From assembly GCA_900551435.1 (NCBI GenBank), contig URVW01000088.1, positions 1 through 7,294 of the forward strand: 7,294 bases of DNA, given 5' to 3'. The translations under genes and the position numbers were made by a program. The DNA comes from an uncultured Faecalibacterium sp. (GTDB lineage: Bacteria; Bacillota; Clostridia; Oscillospirales; Ruminococcaceae). A model generated the notes under the pieces. The model saw nothing but the letters and a program-made list of their open reading frames with translations, ran no database searches and was not told where the DNA came from. Numbering within the stretch: position 1 is the first letter of the stretch; each line of letters starts with the position of its first letter. Positions 1 through 6,099 of this stretch are shown here, in pieces.

Positions 1-3
1 AGT

Positions 4-15
4 GACCGAACGGTC
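4..15. promoter_or_regulatory. short inverted repeat, TetR-operator-like
   Basis: GACCG-AA-CGGTC is a perfect 5-bp inverted repeat with a 2-nt centre. Short palindromes of this form are typical operators of TetR-family repressors. It sits at the very edge of the window, so no promoter or regulator gene can be paired with it, and 5-bp arms also arise by chance in GC-rich DNA. The operator role is inference only. Confidence 0.15.
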
Positions 16-102
16 TTGCGGCAGCAAGATGGAGGGGCCTCGCCCCGACAAGTTCCCGTTTTCCGCACTCTTCCCCAGCAGCTTTTGGGTTGACACGCCC
101 CT

Positions 103-302
103 GTGAAATTCACGCGGACCCTCGACCCGAAGCTTGGATTTCTGGGGCTGTTCGGCTTTCTGGGCTTTGCGGGGTTCTGGCCGCGCTGATCTTAGGGCAG
201 GGGCGGCTGATGGGCCGCACCGAGTTCACGCTCATCGCGCTGGCCATTGACATCTCCCGCGTGGTCGAAGCGACCATTGAGGAGCTTTTTCTTTTCGATT
301 GA
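103..302 (+). pseudogene. probable decayed small membrane protein gene (LGFLGF-type, DUF3796-like)
   Basis: I do not recognise an intact gene here. One frame (GTG at 103, stop at 187-189) reads KFTRTLDPKLGFLG followed by more Gly/Phe/Leu repeats, a pattern typical of the N-terminus of DUF3796-type small membrane proteins. It stops after 28 codons. A second frame stays open from position 6 to the stop at 300-302, and its last ~45 codons have good GC-rich codon use. They encode a hydrophobic stretch (VLAALILGQ), then GRLMGRTEFTLIALAIDIS and a C-terminus ending EELFLFD. Joining the two frames would give a small membrane protein lacking a middle section, which suggests a frameshift plus an internal deletion. 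The reading frame ends 20 nt before a strong terminator, as a real gene end would. The family assignment is inference from the low-complexity N-terminus. Alternatively the C-terminal frame alone (ATG at 210) is a 30-residue peptide, but no good ribosome binding site precedes it. Confidence 0.3.
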
Positions 303-321
303 TCGTTCTTTTTGAAAATGC

Positions 322-361
322 AAGACCCCGAAACGGTCCCAAGCCGTTTCGGGGTCTTTTT
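322..361 (+). terminator. intrinsic terminator, 15-bp stem, probably bidirectional
   Basis: A perfect 15-bp stem (322-336 with 344-358) has a 7-nt loop and runs into TTTTT on the plus strand. On the minus strand the tail is TTGCATTTT, weaker but usable for the convergent TraX gene, whose stop codon (361-363) overlaps the U-tract. Confidence 0.85.
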
Positions 362-1083
362 CACAGCAGCAGATTCGTGACCGCCGCCAAGATCGTGAGG
401 TGGACCGGGTAGAACCCGTAAAACGCCCACTTCTGCCACGGGGCGCACCGTCCGCGCTGGCCGTTGTAGTGCCAGATGAGCAGGAACGCCAGCGGAGCGG
501 TCAGCTCGAACAGCATCATCACCGCGCCGATGATGCACTGATATTTCCGGTCGCTCCGGGTCAGGTACAGCGCCACGATGAGTGCCACGCCGATGGCCCC
601 ATAGTCCGTGTTCAGCAGCTGTGCCAGCACCGCAAGGCCCAGCGCGGCAAAGCGGCCTTTCCACGCCACATTGCCGTCGGCGTCCTCAAAGTGCTTCAGC
701 GCCGCCATGGCCAGCACGCCCAGCGCCAGGGTCCAATATACATTCTGATGCCCCCAGTAGAACGGCGTCCGGAAAAACGCCAGATCGAACGGAACTTCGC
801 TCACCAGCCCGAACACGAGCAGCCGCTCGATGTACTTTTTCACATCGTGGGTGTGGAGAAAGCCCTCCACCAGCAGAAAGCAGAAGATGGGAAAGGCCAG
901 CCGCCCGATGAGCCGCAGGACCGTGTCCAGCTGTGCGACGGCTTCCGGGATCTCTGCCGCCGCGGCATAGGCCGCCTCGATGCAGGAGGCCCCGATGTGG
1001 TCAATGAGCATGGTGATGCAGGCAGCGAGCTTGAGCGCCGTTCCGCTCAGCCCCTGCCGTGTCTGTTGCTGAAGTGTTTCCAT
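361..1083 (-). CDS. TraX family membrane protein
   Basis: This 240-residue polytopic membrane protein belongs to the TraX family (Pfam TraX). The founding member, TraX of the F plasmid, N-acetylates pilin. Chromosomal homologues are common in Firmicutes and their substrate is unknown. Hallmarks seen here: SGTALKLAACITMLIDHIG at 13-31, LRLIGRLAFPIFCFLLVEGF at 56-75, the SEVPFDL motif at 95-101, HQNV at 112-115, DYGAIGV at 160-166, YNGQRG at 206-211 and FYPVHL at 224-229. Several hydrophobic segments alternate with these polar motifs. The start is fixed because an in-frame TGA lies immediately before the ATG. A modest GAGGG ribosome binding site lies about 9 nt upstream. The gene stands alone, divergent from the LysR regulator, with no conjugation genes nearby, so a role in transfer is unlikely. 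An acyltransferase acting on an envelope component is a reasonable guess, not shown by the sequence. Confidence 0.9.
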   Translation of the reverse strand: METLQQQTRQGLSGTALKLAACITMLIDHIGASCIEAAYAAAAEIPEAVAQLDTVLRLIGRLAFPIFCFLLVEGFLHTHDVKKYIERLLVFGLVSEVPFDLAFFRTPFYWGHQNVYWTLALGVLAMAALKHFEDADGNVAWKGRFAALGLAVLAQLLNTDYGAIGVALIVALYLTRSDRKYQCIIGAVMMLFELTAPLAFLLIWHYNGQRGRCAPWQKWAFYGFYPVHLTILAAVTNLLL

Positions 1084-1193
1084 TCAAAATCCCTCGTTTC
1101 GATCGTTTGTGCCCGATCCTTTTTTGTTCTTTTCGTTCATACGGTTTTTCCGCAAAATCCGCTGTCCATGCCCACAAATCGGGTCGAAAATGC

Positions 1194-1222
1194 TTGACAG
1201 AATCCGCCCGGAATAGTACAAT
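1194..1222 (+). promoter_or_regulatory. sigma-A promoter of the LysR regulator
   Basis: TTGACA (1194-1199) and TACAAT (1217-1222) are separated by exactly 17 nt. Transcription would start near 1229, giving an ~88-nt leader before the ATG at 1317. Confidence 0.75.
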
Positions 1223-1228
1223 CAAGAA

Positions 1229-1247
1229 GATAATTGAACTATCTCAA
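1229..1247. promoter_or_regulatory. operator-like palindromes at the LysR transcription start
   Basis: GATAATTGAACTATC (1229-1243) is a near-perfect 15-bp palindrome with one mismatched pair. It overlaps TTGA-N6-TCAA (1234-1247), which fits the T-N11-A pattern bound by LysR-type regulators. Its position at the predicted transcription start would suit autorepression. Binding is inference. Confidence 0.35.
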
Positions 1248-1316
1248 ATCAAAGATGAAAAAGATTCACAGAGAATGAAGCGTCTCCGAACGAGAAAACG
1301 GAAGGAGGCATGGGAT

Positions 1317-2192
1317 ATGACGCTGTTTTCCTATGAAATTTTCGACGCAGTTGCGCGGCAGGGCAGCTTTAACAAAGCCGCACAGCAGCTGCATCTGACC
1401 CCGTCCGCCATCAGCCACGCCATCGCGGTGATGGAGGCGGAGCTGGGCTTTACCTTATTCAACCGCGGCAAGAACGGCGTCACCATGACCAGCTATGGCG
1501 CTTCGCTGTACCCGTCCATCCGCGCGGTGCTGAACAGCGACGAAGCGCTCCAGCAGAGCATCGCCCGCCTGAACGGTCTGGAAAAGGGCAAAGTCAAGCT
1601 GGGCGCGTTCAACTCGGTCTGCGCAGGGCTGCTGCCCGACATCCTCAAGAGCTTTATGGCACAGTATCCGCAGATCGAAGTCGAGGTCTATCAGGGTACT
1701 TACGACGACGTGAAAGAGTGGCTGCGCACCGGTCAGGTGGACATGGCGTTCCTGTCCAACAACTGCCGGGAAGAGTTCACCCTCACCGAGCTGTTCCACG
1801 AGCCGCTGCTCTGCATCACCCCGATGGACTGGCCCGAACCGCCCCGGGGCGTGATGACCCCTGAGCTGATGAACGGTCAGAATTTTGTCGTCCAGTGGGA
1901 TGCCACCGACGCCGAGATGCGCCAGTTCCTCAAGAAATATTCCATCTCCACCGAGCGCCGCTGCCATGTCATCGACGACCAGTCCAATATCGCGATGGTC
2001 GAAGCGGGTCTGGGCATCTCCATCATGCCCCGGATGCTGCTGCGCAACTGCACCGCTTCGGTCAAAATTTACCCCATCCAGCCCGAGGAGGATCGTGTGG
2101 TCGGCTTGGCCGTCCAGCGTCCCACCGCGATGGCTCCTGCGGTGGAGCAGATGTTCCACCACATCGTCGAGCGCTGCAAGGACCTCGACTGA
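1317..2192 (+). CDS. LysR family transcriptional regulator
   Basis: A 291-residue LysR-type regulator, normal length for the family. The winged helix-turn-helix occupies about residues 1-60, with GSFNKAAQQLHLTPSAISHA (17-36) as the recognition helix-turn-helix and the LGFTLFNR motif at 43-50. A linker helix follows, and the periplasmic-binding-protein-like effector domain runs from about 92 to 288, with a typical MVEAGLGISIMP motif at 227-238. The ATG at 1317 is chosen because AAGGAGG (1302-1308) lies 8 nt upstream. An in-frame ATG at 1274 has no comparable site and would add 14 residues ahead of the conserved N-terminus. The gene has its own promoter and terminator, so it is monocistronic. 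Candidate targets are itself, the divergent TraX gene or the downstream lipase. The effector cannot be inferred. Confidence 0.93.
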   Translation: MTLFSYEIFDAVARQGSFNKAAQQLHLTPSAISHAIAVMEAELGFTLFNRGKNGVTMTSYGASLYPSIRAVLNSDEALQQSIARLNGLEKGKVKLGAFNSVCAGLLPDILKSFMAQYPQIEVEVYQGTYDDVKEWLRTGQVDMAFLSNNCREEFTLTELFHEPLLCITPMDWPEPPRGVMTPELMNGQNFVVQWDATDAEMRQFLKKYSISTERRCHVIDDQSNIAMVEAGLGISIMPRMLLRNCTASVKIYPIQPEEDRVVGLAVQRPTAMAPAVEQMFHHIVERCKDLD

Positions 2193-2211
2193 ACCCTATC
2201 ATAACACGACC

Positions 2212-2240
2212 GGCCGATGTTGACAACATCGGTCTTTTTT
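2212..2240 (+). terminator. intrinsic terminator after the LysR gene
   Basis: A 10-bp stem (2212-2221 with 2225-2234, one G-U pair) with loop GAC is followed by TTTTTTGTTTTT. It begins 20 nt after the LysR stop codon and separates that gene from the lipase. Confidence 0.85.
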
Positions 2241-2252
2241 GTTTTTCCGGGA

Positions 2253-2281
2253 TTGTATCCGGGGCGGAGATACGGTATACT
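2253..2281 (+). promoter_or_regulatory. promoter of the lipase-like gene
   Basis: TTGTAT (2253-2258), a 17-nt spacer and TATACT (2276-2281). The -10 is strong and the -35 imperfect. The position between the LysR terminator and the lipase ribosome binding site supports an independent transcript with a short leader. Confidence 0.55.
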
Positions 2282-2317
2282 AAGGAAAAAATCGATGGTC
2301 CAGAGGAGGGAGCTTTC

Positions 2318-3868
2318 ATGAAACGCCGTGATTTCTGCAAACTGCTGGGACTTTCTGCCGCGGGCGGGGTGATCTTGCCCGCGCTCCCGGCAAGCGCTGC
2401 GGCCGCTGCTGCGGGCCGTGCTGTGCCGGACGGGAACTACAGCATCCCGTTCCTCAGTATGCTCACCGAGACCGATACCGCGCACGATTTCTACTACTCC
2501 GAAAGCTTTTTTGATCATTCTGCCGCCGAGTATGACCACCGGCTGGCGCTGGCAACGCTGGGCATGGCGATGGCCGCCTTCAATGCGGCCGCCGGAAACG
2601 ACCGCTATTGGGTGAACGGCGACGTCGGCCGTCAGGACAACATTGCCGCCGCCTACGAGCTGCTGGGCTTCAGCGACCCGGTCTTTTACAACTACGATCT
2701 TGACGTCGGCAAAGCCGGAGATTTCGTCGGCTATTCGCTGGCCCGCAAGACCTTTACCCGAAACGACCGGAAGCGCACCCTCGTGGCCCTGATGCTGCGG
2801 GGCGGCGGCTACGGCGGCGAGTGGACCAGCAACTTCCATCTTGGCTCCACCAGCGCCCACTACGGCTTCACGACGCCGGTGGCGGCGGTGTTCGCGTCCC
2901 TCAAAGCCTATCTGAGCAGGATCACTTCGCCCGGAGAGCTGAAGCTCTGGGTCGGCGGCTACAGCCGGGGCGCGGCCATCGCGAACCTGACCGCCGCCAA
3001 GGCGCTGAACACCCTCTCGCAGCTGAAAAAAGAGAACGTCTTTGTCTACACCTTCGCCACTCCTGCGGCGCTGACCGCGGACGACCAGCCCGATATGCAG
3101 ATGGATTTCGACAACAACCACGATGCGGACGGCGCTCTGCGGGCCGACTGGGCCGAGAGCAGCTTCTTCAACATCCTGTCCAGCGGCGACATCGTGACCC
3201 GTGTTCTGCCGGGGGAGTGGGGCTATTTCCGGAACGGCAACGACCGCTTTCTGCCCGCCACCAAAAACCGCTTTGAGCTGCAATACCTGAACGAGCTGTC
3301 GGCATCCTACGGGCCTGACCCGCTCGATTTCACCACCCTTGCCGACGCCGAGGACACCAACGCCCTTGTGGAGACGATGGTGAAGTTCTTCGGGAGCAAG
3401 GAACAGTTCCACGAAAAGTACGAAGCGGCCTTTATGGACATGCTCCAATGCGCCTTTACGCGCACCGAGGACGAGGTGACGTATGGAAAGATCCTCTCCG
3501 ACGAAGAGATCATCTTCCGGCTGCAGAGCCTTTCCAACATGCACCAGTTCGATTTCTGGCAGATCGCCCGCAGCGTCTGGGCGGCTTCTAAAATGAGCCG
3601 CCCCATTCTGGAGCGCTACGGCCAGAACGTGCCCCTGCGCGCCAAGCAGATCCTCATCCCGGTGCTGGCCGTCGGCCTGTGCTACGGCGTCGAAGCCGAT
3701 GTGGTCCGCGTGATGGCGCAGTACATCATCAAGCTCGTCTCCATCCGGGGCGAGCCGGACAGCGTTCTGCGCTCGGCTTACTGCCACTACGGCGAAAATT
3801 ATCTGGCCCTGATGGAGTATTACAGCCCCGAGGACCACGGATTGCAGCCCTTTACCCGACTTGAATAA
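2318..3868 (+). CDS. Tat-exported lipase-like alpha/beta hydrolase
   Basis: A 516-residue exported serine hydrolase related to class 3 lipases. The N-terminus has a twin-arginine signal: RRDFCKL at 3-9, a hydrophobic stretch to about 23 and an Ala-rich cleavage region ending near residue 33. The nucleophile elbow is GYSRG at 214-218 (Ser216), preceded by the hydrophobic strand LKLWV. The likely acid is Asp291 in SSGDIVTRVLP, which fits the usual class 3 position after the FATP strand (246-249). The catalytic His is less certain: His508 near the C-terminus is the best candidate, His490 the alternative. The start is supported by AGGAGGG (2304-2310), 7 nt upstream. Export through Tat implies folding before secretion, and the product should act at the envelope or outside the cell. 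The substrate (lipid, ester or peptide) is unknown. The region around 460-490 is partly helical and hydrophobic. The gene is monocistronic, convergent with the transketolase operon. Confidence 0.82.
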   Translation: MKRRDFCKLLGLSAAGGVILPALPASAAAAAAGRAVPDGNYSIPFLSMLTETDTAHDFYYSESFFDHSAAEYDHRLALATLGMAMAAFNAAAGNDRYWVNGDVGRQDNIAAAYELLGFSDPVFYNYDLDVGKAGDFVGYSLARKTFTRNDRKRTLVALMLRGGGYGGEWTSNFHLGSTSAHYGFTTPVAAVFASLKAYLSRITSPGELKLWVGGYSRGAAIANLTAAKALNTLSQLKKENVFVYTFATPAALTADDQPDMQMDFDNNHDADGALRADWAESSFFNILSSGDIVTRVLPGEWGYFRNGNDRFLPATKNRFELQYLNELSASYGPDPLDFTTLADAEDTNALVETMVKFFGSKEQFHEKYEAAFMDMLQCAFTRTEDEVTYGKILSDEEIIFRLQSLSNMHQFDFWQIARSVWAASKMSRPILERYGQNVPLRAKQILIPVLAVGLCYGVEADVVRVMAQYIIKLVSIRGEPDSVLRSAYCHYGENYLALMEYYSPEDHGLQPFTRLE

Positions 3869-3872
3869 GAAA

Positions 3873-3909
3873 AGAGCCGGTCGGCAATGCCGACCGGCTC
3901 TCGTTTTTT
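3873..3909. terminator. bidirectional terminator between lipase and transketolase genes
   Basis: A perfect 13-bp stem (3873-3885 with 3889-3901) with a 3-nt loop is followed by CGTTTTTT on the plus strand and TTTCTT on the minus strand. It begins 4 nt after the lipase stop and ends 6 nt before the transketolase C-subunit stop, so it serves both genes. Confidence 0.9.
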
Positions 3910-3915
3910 GAAATG

Positions 3916-4857
3916 TTACAGCATCTCGTGGGCCGTCTTGCAGATGGTCGCTGCATCCAGACCATACAGCTTCAGCAGATCCCATGCCGGACCCGAGCAG
4001 CCGAACTTGTCCTGCACGCCGACGCGGCGGACGGGGGTGGGCAGCTTCTCGCTGAGCAGGGAGCAGACAGCCTCGCCCAGACCGCCGATGACGCTGTGCT
4101 CTTCGGCGGTGATGACCTTGCCGCACTCCTTGGCCGCCTTGAGGATGATCTCTTCATCCAGCGGCTTGATGGTGTGGATGTTGATGACGCGGGCGTGGAT
4201 GCCCTCTGCCGCCAGCCGCTCGGCAGCCATGCGGGCTTCGTTGACCATCAGGCCGGTAGCGATGATGGCGATATCGTCGCCCTCGGTGATCTGCTCGCCC
4301 TTGCCGATCTCAAAGTGGTAGTTGGCTTCGTCGTGGAACACGGGAACTGCCAGACGGCCAAACCGCAGATAGACCGGGCCATTCATCGCATAGGCAGCGC
4401 GGACGGCGGCACGGGCCTCGACGTCATCGGCAGGGCAGATGACGGTCATCCCGGGCAGACTGCGCATCAGGGCAAAGTCCTCGCAGCACTGATGGGAAGC
4501 GCCGTCCTCGCCGACGGAGATGCCGCCGTGAGTCGCGCCGATCTTGACGTTCAGGTGCGGGTAGGCGATGGAGTTGCGGATCTGCTCAAAGGCACGGCCC
4601 GCAGCAAACATTGCAAAGCTGGAAACAAAGGGGGTGTAGCCCATGGTGGACAGGCCGGCGGCGACGGCCATCATATTGCCCTCGGCGATGCCGCAGTCAA
4701 AGTGGCGGTCCGGGTAAGCCTTGCGGAACATGCCGGTCTTGGTGGCGGCTGCAAGGTCTGCGTCCAGCACCACGATGTCGTCGTGACCCTCAGCGGCCAG
4801 CTCCTTCAGGGTGTTGCCGTAGCTGTCACGGGTTGCGATCTTCTTCACATCTGCCAT
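3916..4857 (-). CDS. transketolase, C-terminal subunit (split enzyme)
   Basis: A 313-residue second half of a split transketolase. It contains the pyrimidine-binding domain (about 6-170) and the transketolase C-terminal domain (about 186-305). The conserved Glu that activates the thiamine cofactor is Glu59 in GIAEGNM. His110 in ATHGGISVGEDGASHQ (108-123) and His122 line the active site. AEEHSVIGGLGEAV at 251-264 is the usual C-domain signature. Together with the N subunit it transfers two-carbon ketol units in the non-oxidative pentose phosphate pathway in the cytoplasm. The start at 4857 is chosen because it matches the family N-terminus and has AGGAGG 9 nt upstream, inside the last codons of the upstream gene. 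An upstream in-frame ATG (4896) would only overlap that gene. One nucleotide separates it from the N-subunit stop, so translation is likely coupled. A specialised transketolase acting on other sugar phosphates is possible, but nothing here points to one. Confidence 0.95.
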   Translation of the reverse strand: MADVKKIATRDSYGNTLKELAAEGHDDIVVLDADLAAATKTGMFRKAYPDRHFDCGIAEGNMMAVAAGLSTMGYTPFVSSFAMFAAGRAFEQIRNSIAYPHLNVKIGATHGGISVGEDGASHQCCEDFALMRSLPGMTVICPADDVEARAAVRAAYAMNGPVYLRFGRLAVPVFHDEANYHFEIGKGEQITEGDDIAIIATGLMVNEARMAAERLAAEGIHARVINIHTIKPLDEEIILKAAKECGKVITAEEHSVIGGLGEAVCSLLSEKLPTPVRRVGVQDKFGCSGPAWDLLKLYGLDAATICKTAHEML

Positions 4858-4858
4858 C

Positions 4859-5710
4859 TTACTTGTCCTCCTCTTCCAGCGCGGCGTAGGCTGCATTCAG
4901 TTCCTTCATGGCGACCTCATATTCATCGTCATTGGGGCCCTTGCCGTGCCAGTCAACGGCGTTCTCCATAAAGGAGACGCCCTTGCCCTTGAGGGTATCC
5001 AGCAGGATGCAGGTGGGCTTTTCGTTTTCAGCGTGGAATGCCTTGATGGCGGCTTCGATCTGGTCGTAGTCGTGGCCGTCGATGGTCACAACATTGAAGT
5101 TGAAAGCGCGGAGCTTTTCTTCCAGCGGCTCGCTGCTCATGACCGTATCCGTCGTGCCGTCGATCTGCAGATGGTTGCGGTCCAGCATGACGCACAGGTT
5201 GGACAGCTTGTAGTGGGCAGCGAACATGAACGCTTCCCAGCACTCGCCCTCTTCCACTTCGCCGTCGCCCACGATGGCGTAAACACTCAGGTTTTTGCCG
5301 GCGTGCTTTGCGCCCAGCGCCATGCCGGCGGCGGCAGAGATGCCCTGACCCAGACTGCCGGTGGACATATCGACACCCGGCACGCTGTTCATGTTGGGAT
5401 GCCCCTGCAGATAGCTGCCGATCTTGCGCAGAGTCTTGAGGTCCTCCACCGGGAAGAAGCCGCGCTCTGCCAGCGCTGCGTACAGGCCGGGGGCTGCATG
5501 GCCCTTGGAGAGCACCAGACGGTCACGATCCGGATCCTTCGGATCCTTCGGATCGACGTTCATTTCCACAAAATAGAGGTAAGCCAGCACTTCGGCGATA
5601 TCCAAGCTGCCGCCCGGATGGCCGCACTTGGCGCTGTGCGTTCCCTCGATCACGCCCATGCGGATATGGCAGGCGTGTTTTGCTAGGGTGAGTTTTTCTG
5701 CATTTGTCAT
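4859..5710 (-). CDS. transketolase, N-terminal subunit (split enzyme)
   Basis: A 283-residue thiamine-diphosphate-binding half of a split transketolase. Visible motifs: CGHPGGSLDIAE at 29-40, LSKGHAAPGLYAAL at 67-80, GSLGQGISAAAGMALGAK at 118-135 and the cofactor/Mg motif starting GDGEVEEGE at 148-156 and closing with Asn179 in DRNHLQIDG. The usual single-chain enzyme is about 650 residues. The two genes here add up to 596, and the split falls at the normal domain boundary, as in many Firmicutes and archaea. The ATG at 5710 has GGGAGG about 7 nt upstream. It is the first gene of the operon, driven by the promoter at 5799-5827. Residues 55-61 (KDPKDPD) are encoded by a 9-nt tandem repeat (GGATCCTTC on the plus strand, 5532-5555). 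This surface loop may vary in length between strains. Confidence 0.95.
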   Translation of the reverse strand: MTNAEKLTLAKHACHIRMGVIEGTHSAKCGHPGGSLDIAEVLAYLYFVEMNVDPKDPKDPDRDRLVLSKGHAAPGLYAALAERGFFPVEDLKTLRKIGSYLQGHPNMNSVPGVDMSTGSLGQGISAAAGMALGAKHAGKNLSVYAIVGDGEVEEGECWEAFMFAAHYKLSNLCVMLDRNHLQIDGTTDTVMSSEPLEEKLRAFNFNVVTIDGHDYDQIEAAIKAFHAENEKPTCILLDTLKGKGVSFMENAVDWHGKGPNDDEYEVAMKELNAAYAALEEEDK

Positions 5711-5740
5711 ATTGGTCCTCCCGTATGAACCTCAGCGTTT

Positions 5741-5782
5741 GCATCGGATTTTCGGGGCGCCGGGACTTCTGCGCCCCGATGC
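5741..5782 (-). promoter_or_regulatory. GC-rich hairpin in the transketolase leader
   Basis: CGGGGCGC (5753-5760) pairs perfectly with GCGCCCCG (5771-5778) around a 10-nt loop, and GCAT/ATGC arms (5741-5744, 5779-5782) can close the outside. In the minus-strand transcript this forms between the transcription start (about 5792) and the ribosome binding site. No U-tract follows it on the transketolase side, so it is not a terminator. It may stabilise the mRNA or modulate translation. I see no thiamine pyrophosphate aptamer signature. Confidence 0.4.
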
Positions 5783-5798
5783 GCCATTTTTCAAGTCT

Positions 5799-5827
5799 AT
5801 ATTATCTATTCTGTGCAAAAACGTCAA
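5799..5827 (-). promoter_or_regulatory. promoter of the transketolase operon
   Basis: Read on the minus strand: TTGACG (5827-5822), a 17-nt spacer and TAATAT (5804-5799). Transcription would start near 5792, leaving a leader of about 80 nt. It is divergent from the ECF promoter, with about 86 bp between the two -35 boxes. Confidence 0.78.
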
Positions 5828-5913
5828 GCTTCTTTCGTGAAAATGTACATCACATGGCAAAACATCGTTCAAATGCCGCCGTTTTTGTGGAAATTGCAGC
5901 CTTGCACCCGCCC

Positions 5914-5942
5914 TTGACATGCGTTCGTCGTTTTGCTATACT
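5914..5942 (+). promoter_or_regulatory. promoter of the ECF S-component leader
   Basis: TTGACA (5914-5919), a 17-nt spacer and TATACT (5937-5942) make a near-consensus sigma-A promoter. The start would be near 5949, some 150 nt ahead of the coding region. Confidence 0.85.
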
Positions 5943-5948
5943 TTTCAC

Positions 5949-6072
5949 AACTTCTGGCACGAAGCCGGACACACGGGCCGAAGCCCTTTTCTTTTTTATT
6001 CTTTTCTTTTTCAACAGACACCACGAAGGGGTCTGCCTTTGGCGACACATGCCGAGGGCAGACCCCTTTTTT
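5949..6072 (+). promoter_or_regulatory. candidate riboswitch/attenuator ending in an intrinsic terminator
   Basis: The transcript from the strong promoter meets a full intrinsic terminator before the gene: a 16-bp stem (6028-6043 with 6051-6066, including two G-U pairs), a 7-nt loop, then TTTTTT (6067-6072). Only 14 nt separate it from the gene's ribosome binding site, so the gene needs read-through. Upstream, CAGACACC (6015-6022) can pair with GGGGTCTG (6028-6035), the terminator's 5' arm, as an antiterminator. The 5' part has competing helices: CTGGC/GCCGG (5954-5958, 5964-5968) and GGGC/GCCC (5975-5978, 5983-5986) against CTTC-GGC/GCCGAAG (5951-5958, 5977-5983). A pyrimidine-rich linker (5984-6012) joins the halves. 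I do not recognise TPP, FMN, THF, preQ1, cobalamin or T-box signatures. A separate ~120-nt small RNA is the alternative reading. Confidence 0.6.
6028..6072 (+). terminator. intrinsic terminator inside the ECF leader
   Basis: GGGGTCTGCC pairs with GGCAGACCCC, extended by TTTGGC/GCCGAG to 16 bp, with loop GACACAT and six Ts. It lies between the promoter and the ribosome binding site of the ECF gene, so it must act conditionally or end a short upstream RNA. Confidence 0.88.
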
Positions 6073-6099
6073 GTCTGGCGCTTTGCAAGGAGGAACCTT

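Noticed and set aside
400..1197. Plus-strand open frame antisense to TraX
   Set aside because: TraX motifs on the minus strand explain the region, and the plus-strand translation is Gln/Arg/Pro-rich without recognisable domains.
1455..2162. Minus-strand open frame opposite the LysR gene
   Set aside because: It is opposite a well-supported LysR regulator and has antisense-type composition.
2069..4126. Long minus-strand open frame antisense to the lipase gene
   Set aside because: It is opposite a gene with clear domain motifs, has an Arg/Gly/Val/His-rich composition typical of the antisense of GC-rich genes, lacks a ribosome binding site and runs through the shared terminator.
3913..4971. Long plus-strand open frame antisense to the transketolase genes
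   Set aside because: It overlaps both conserved transketolase subunits and shows no family motif.
5949..6027. Known riboswitch classes (TPP, FMN, THF, preQ1, cobalamin, ZTP, fluoride, guanidine) in the ECF leader
   Set aside because: None of the conserved core strings of these aptamers could be found by eye. A covariance-model search would settle it.
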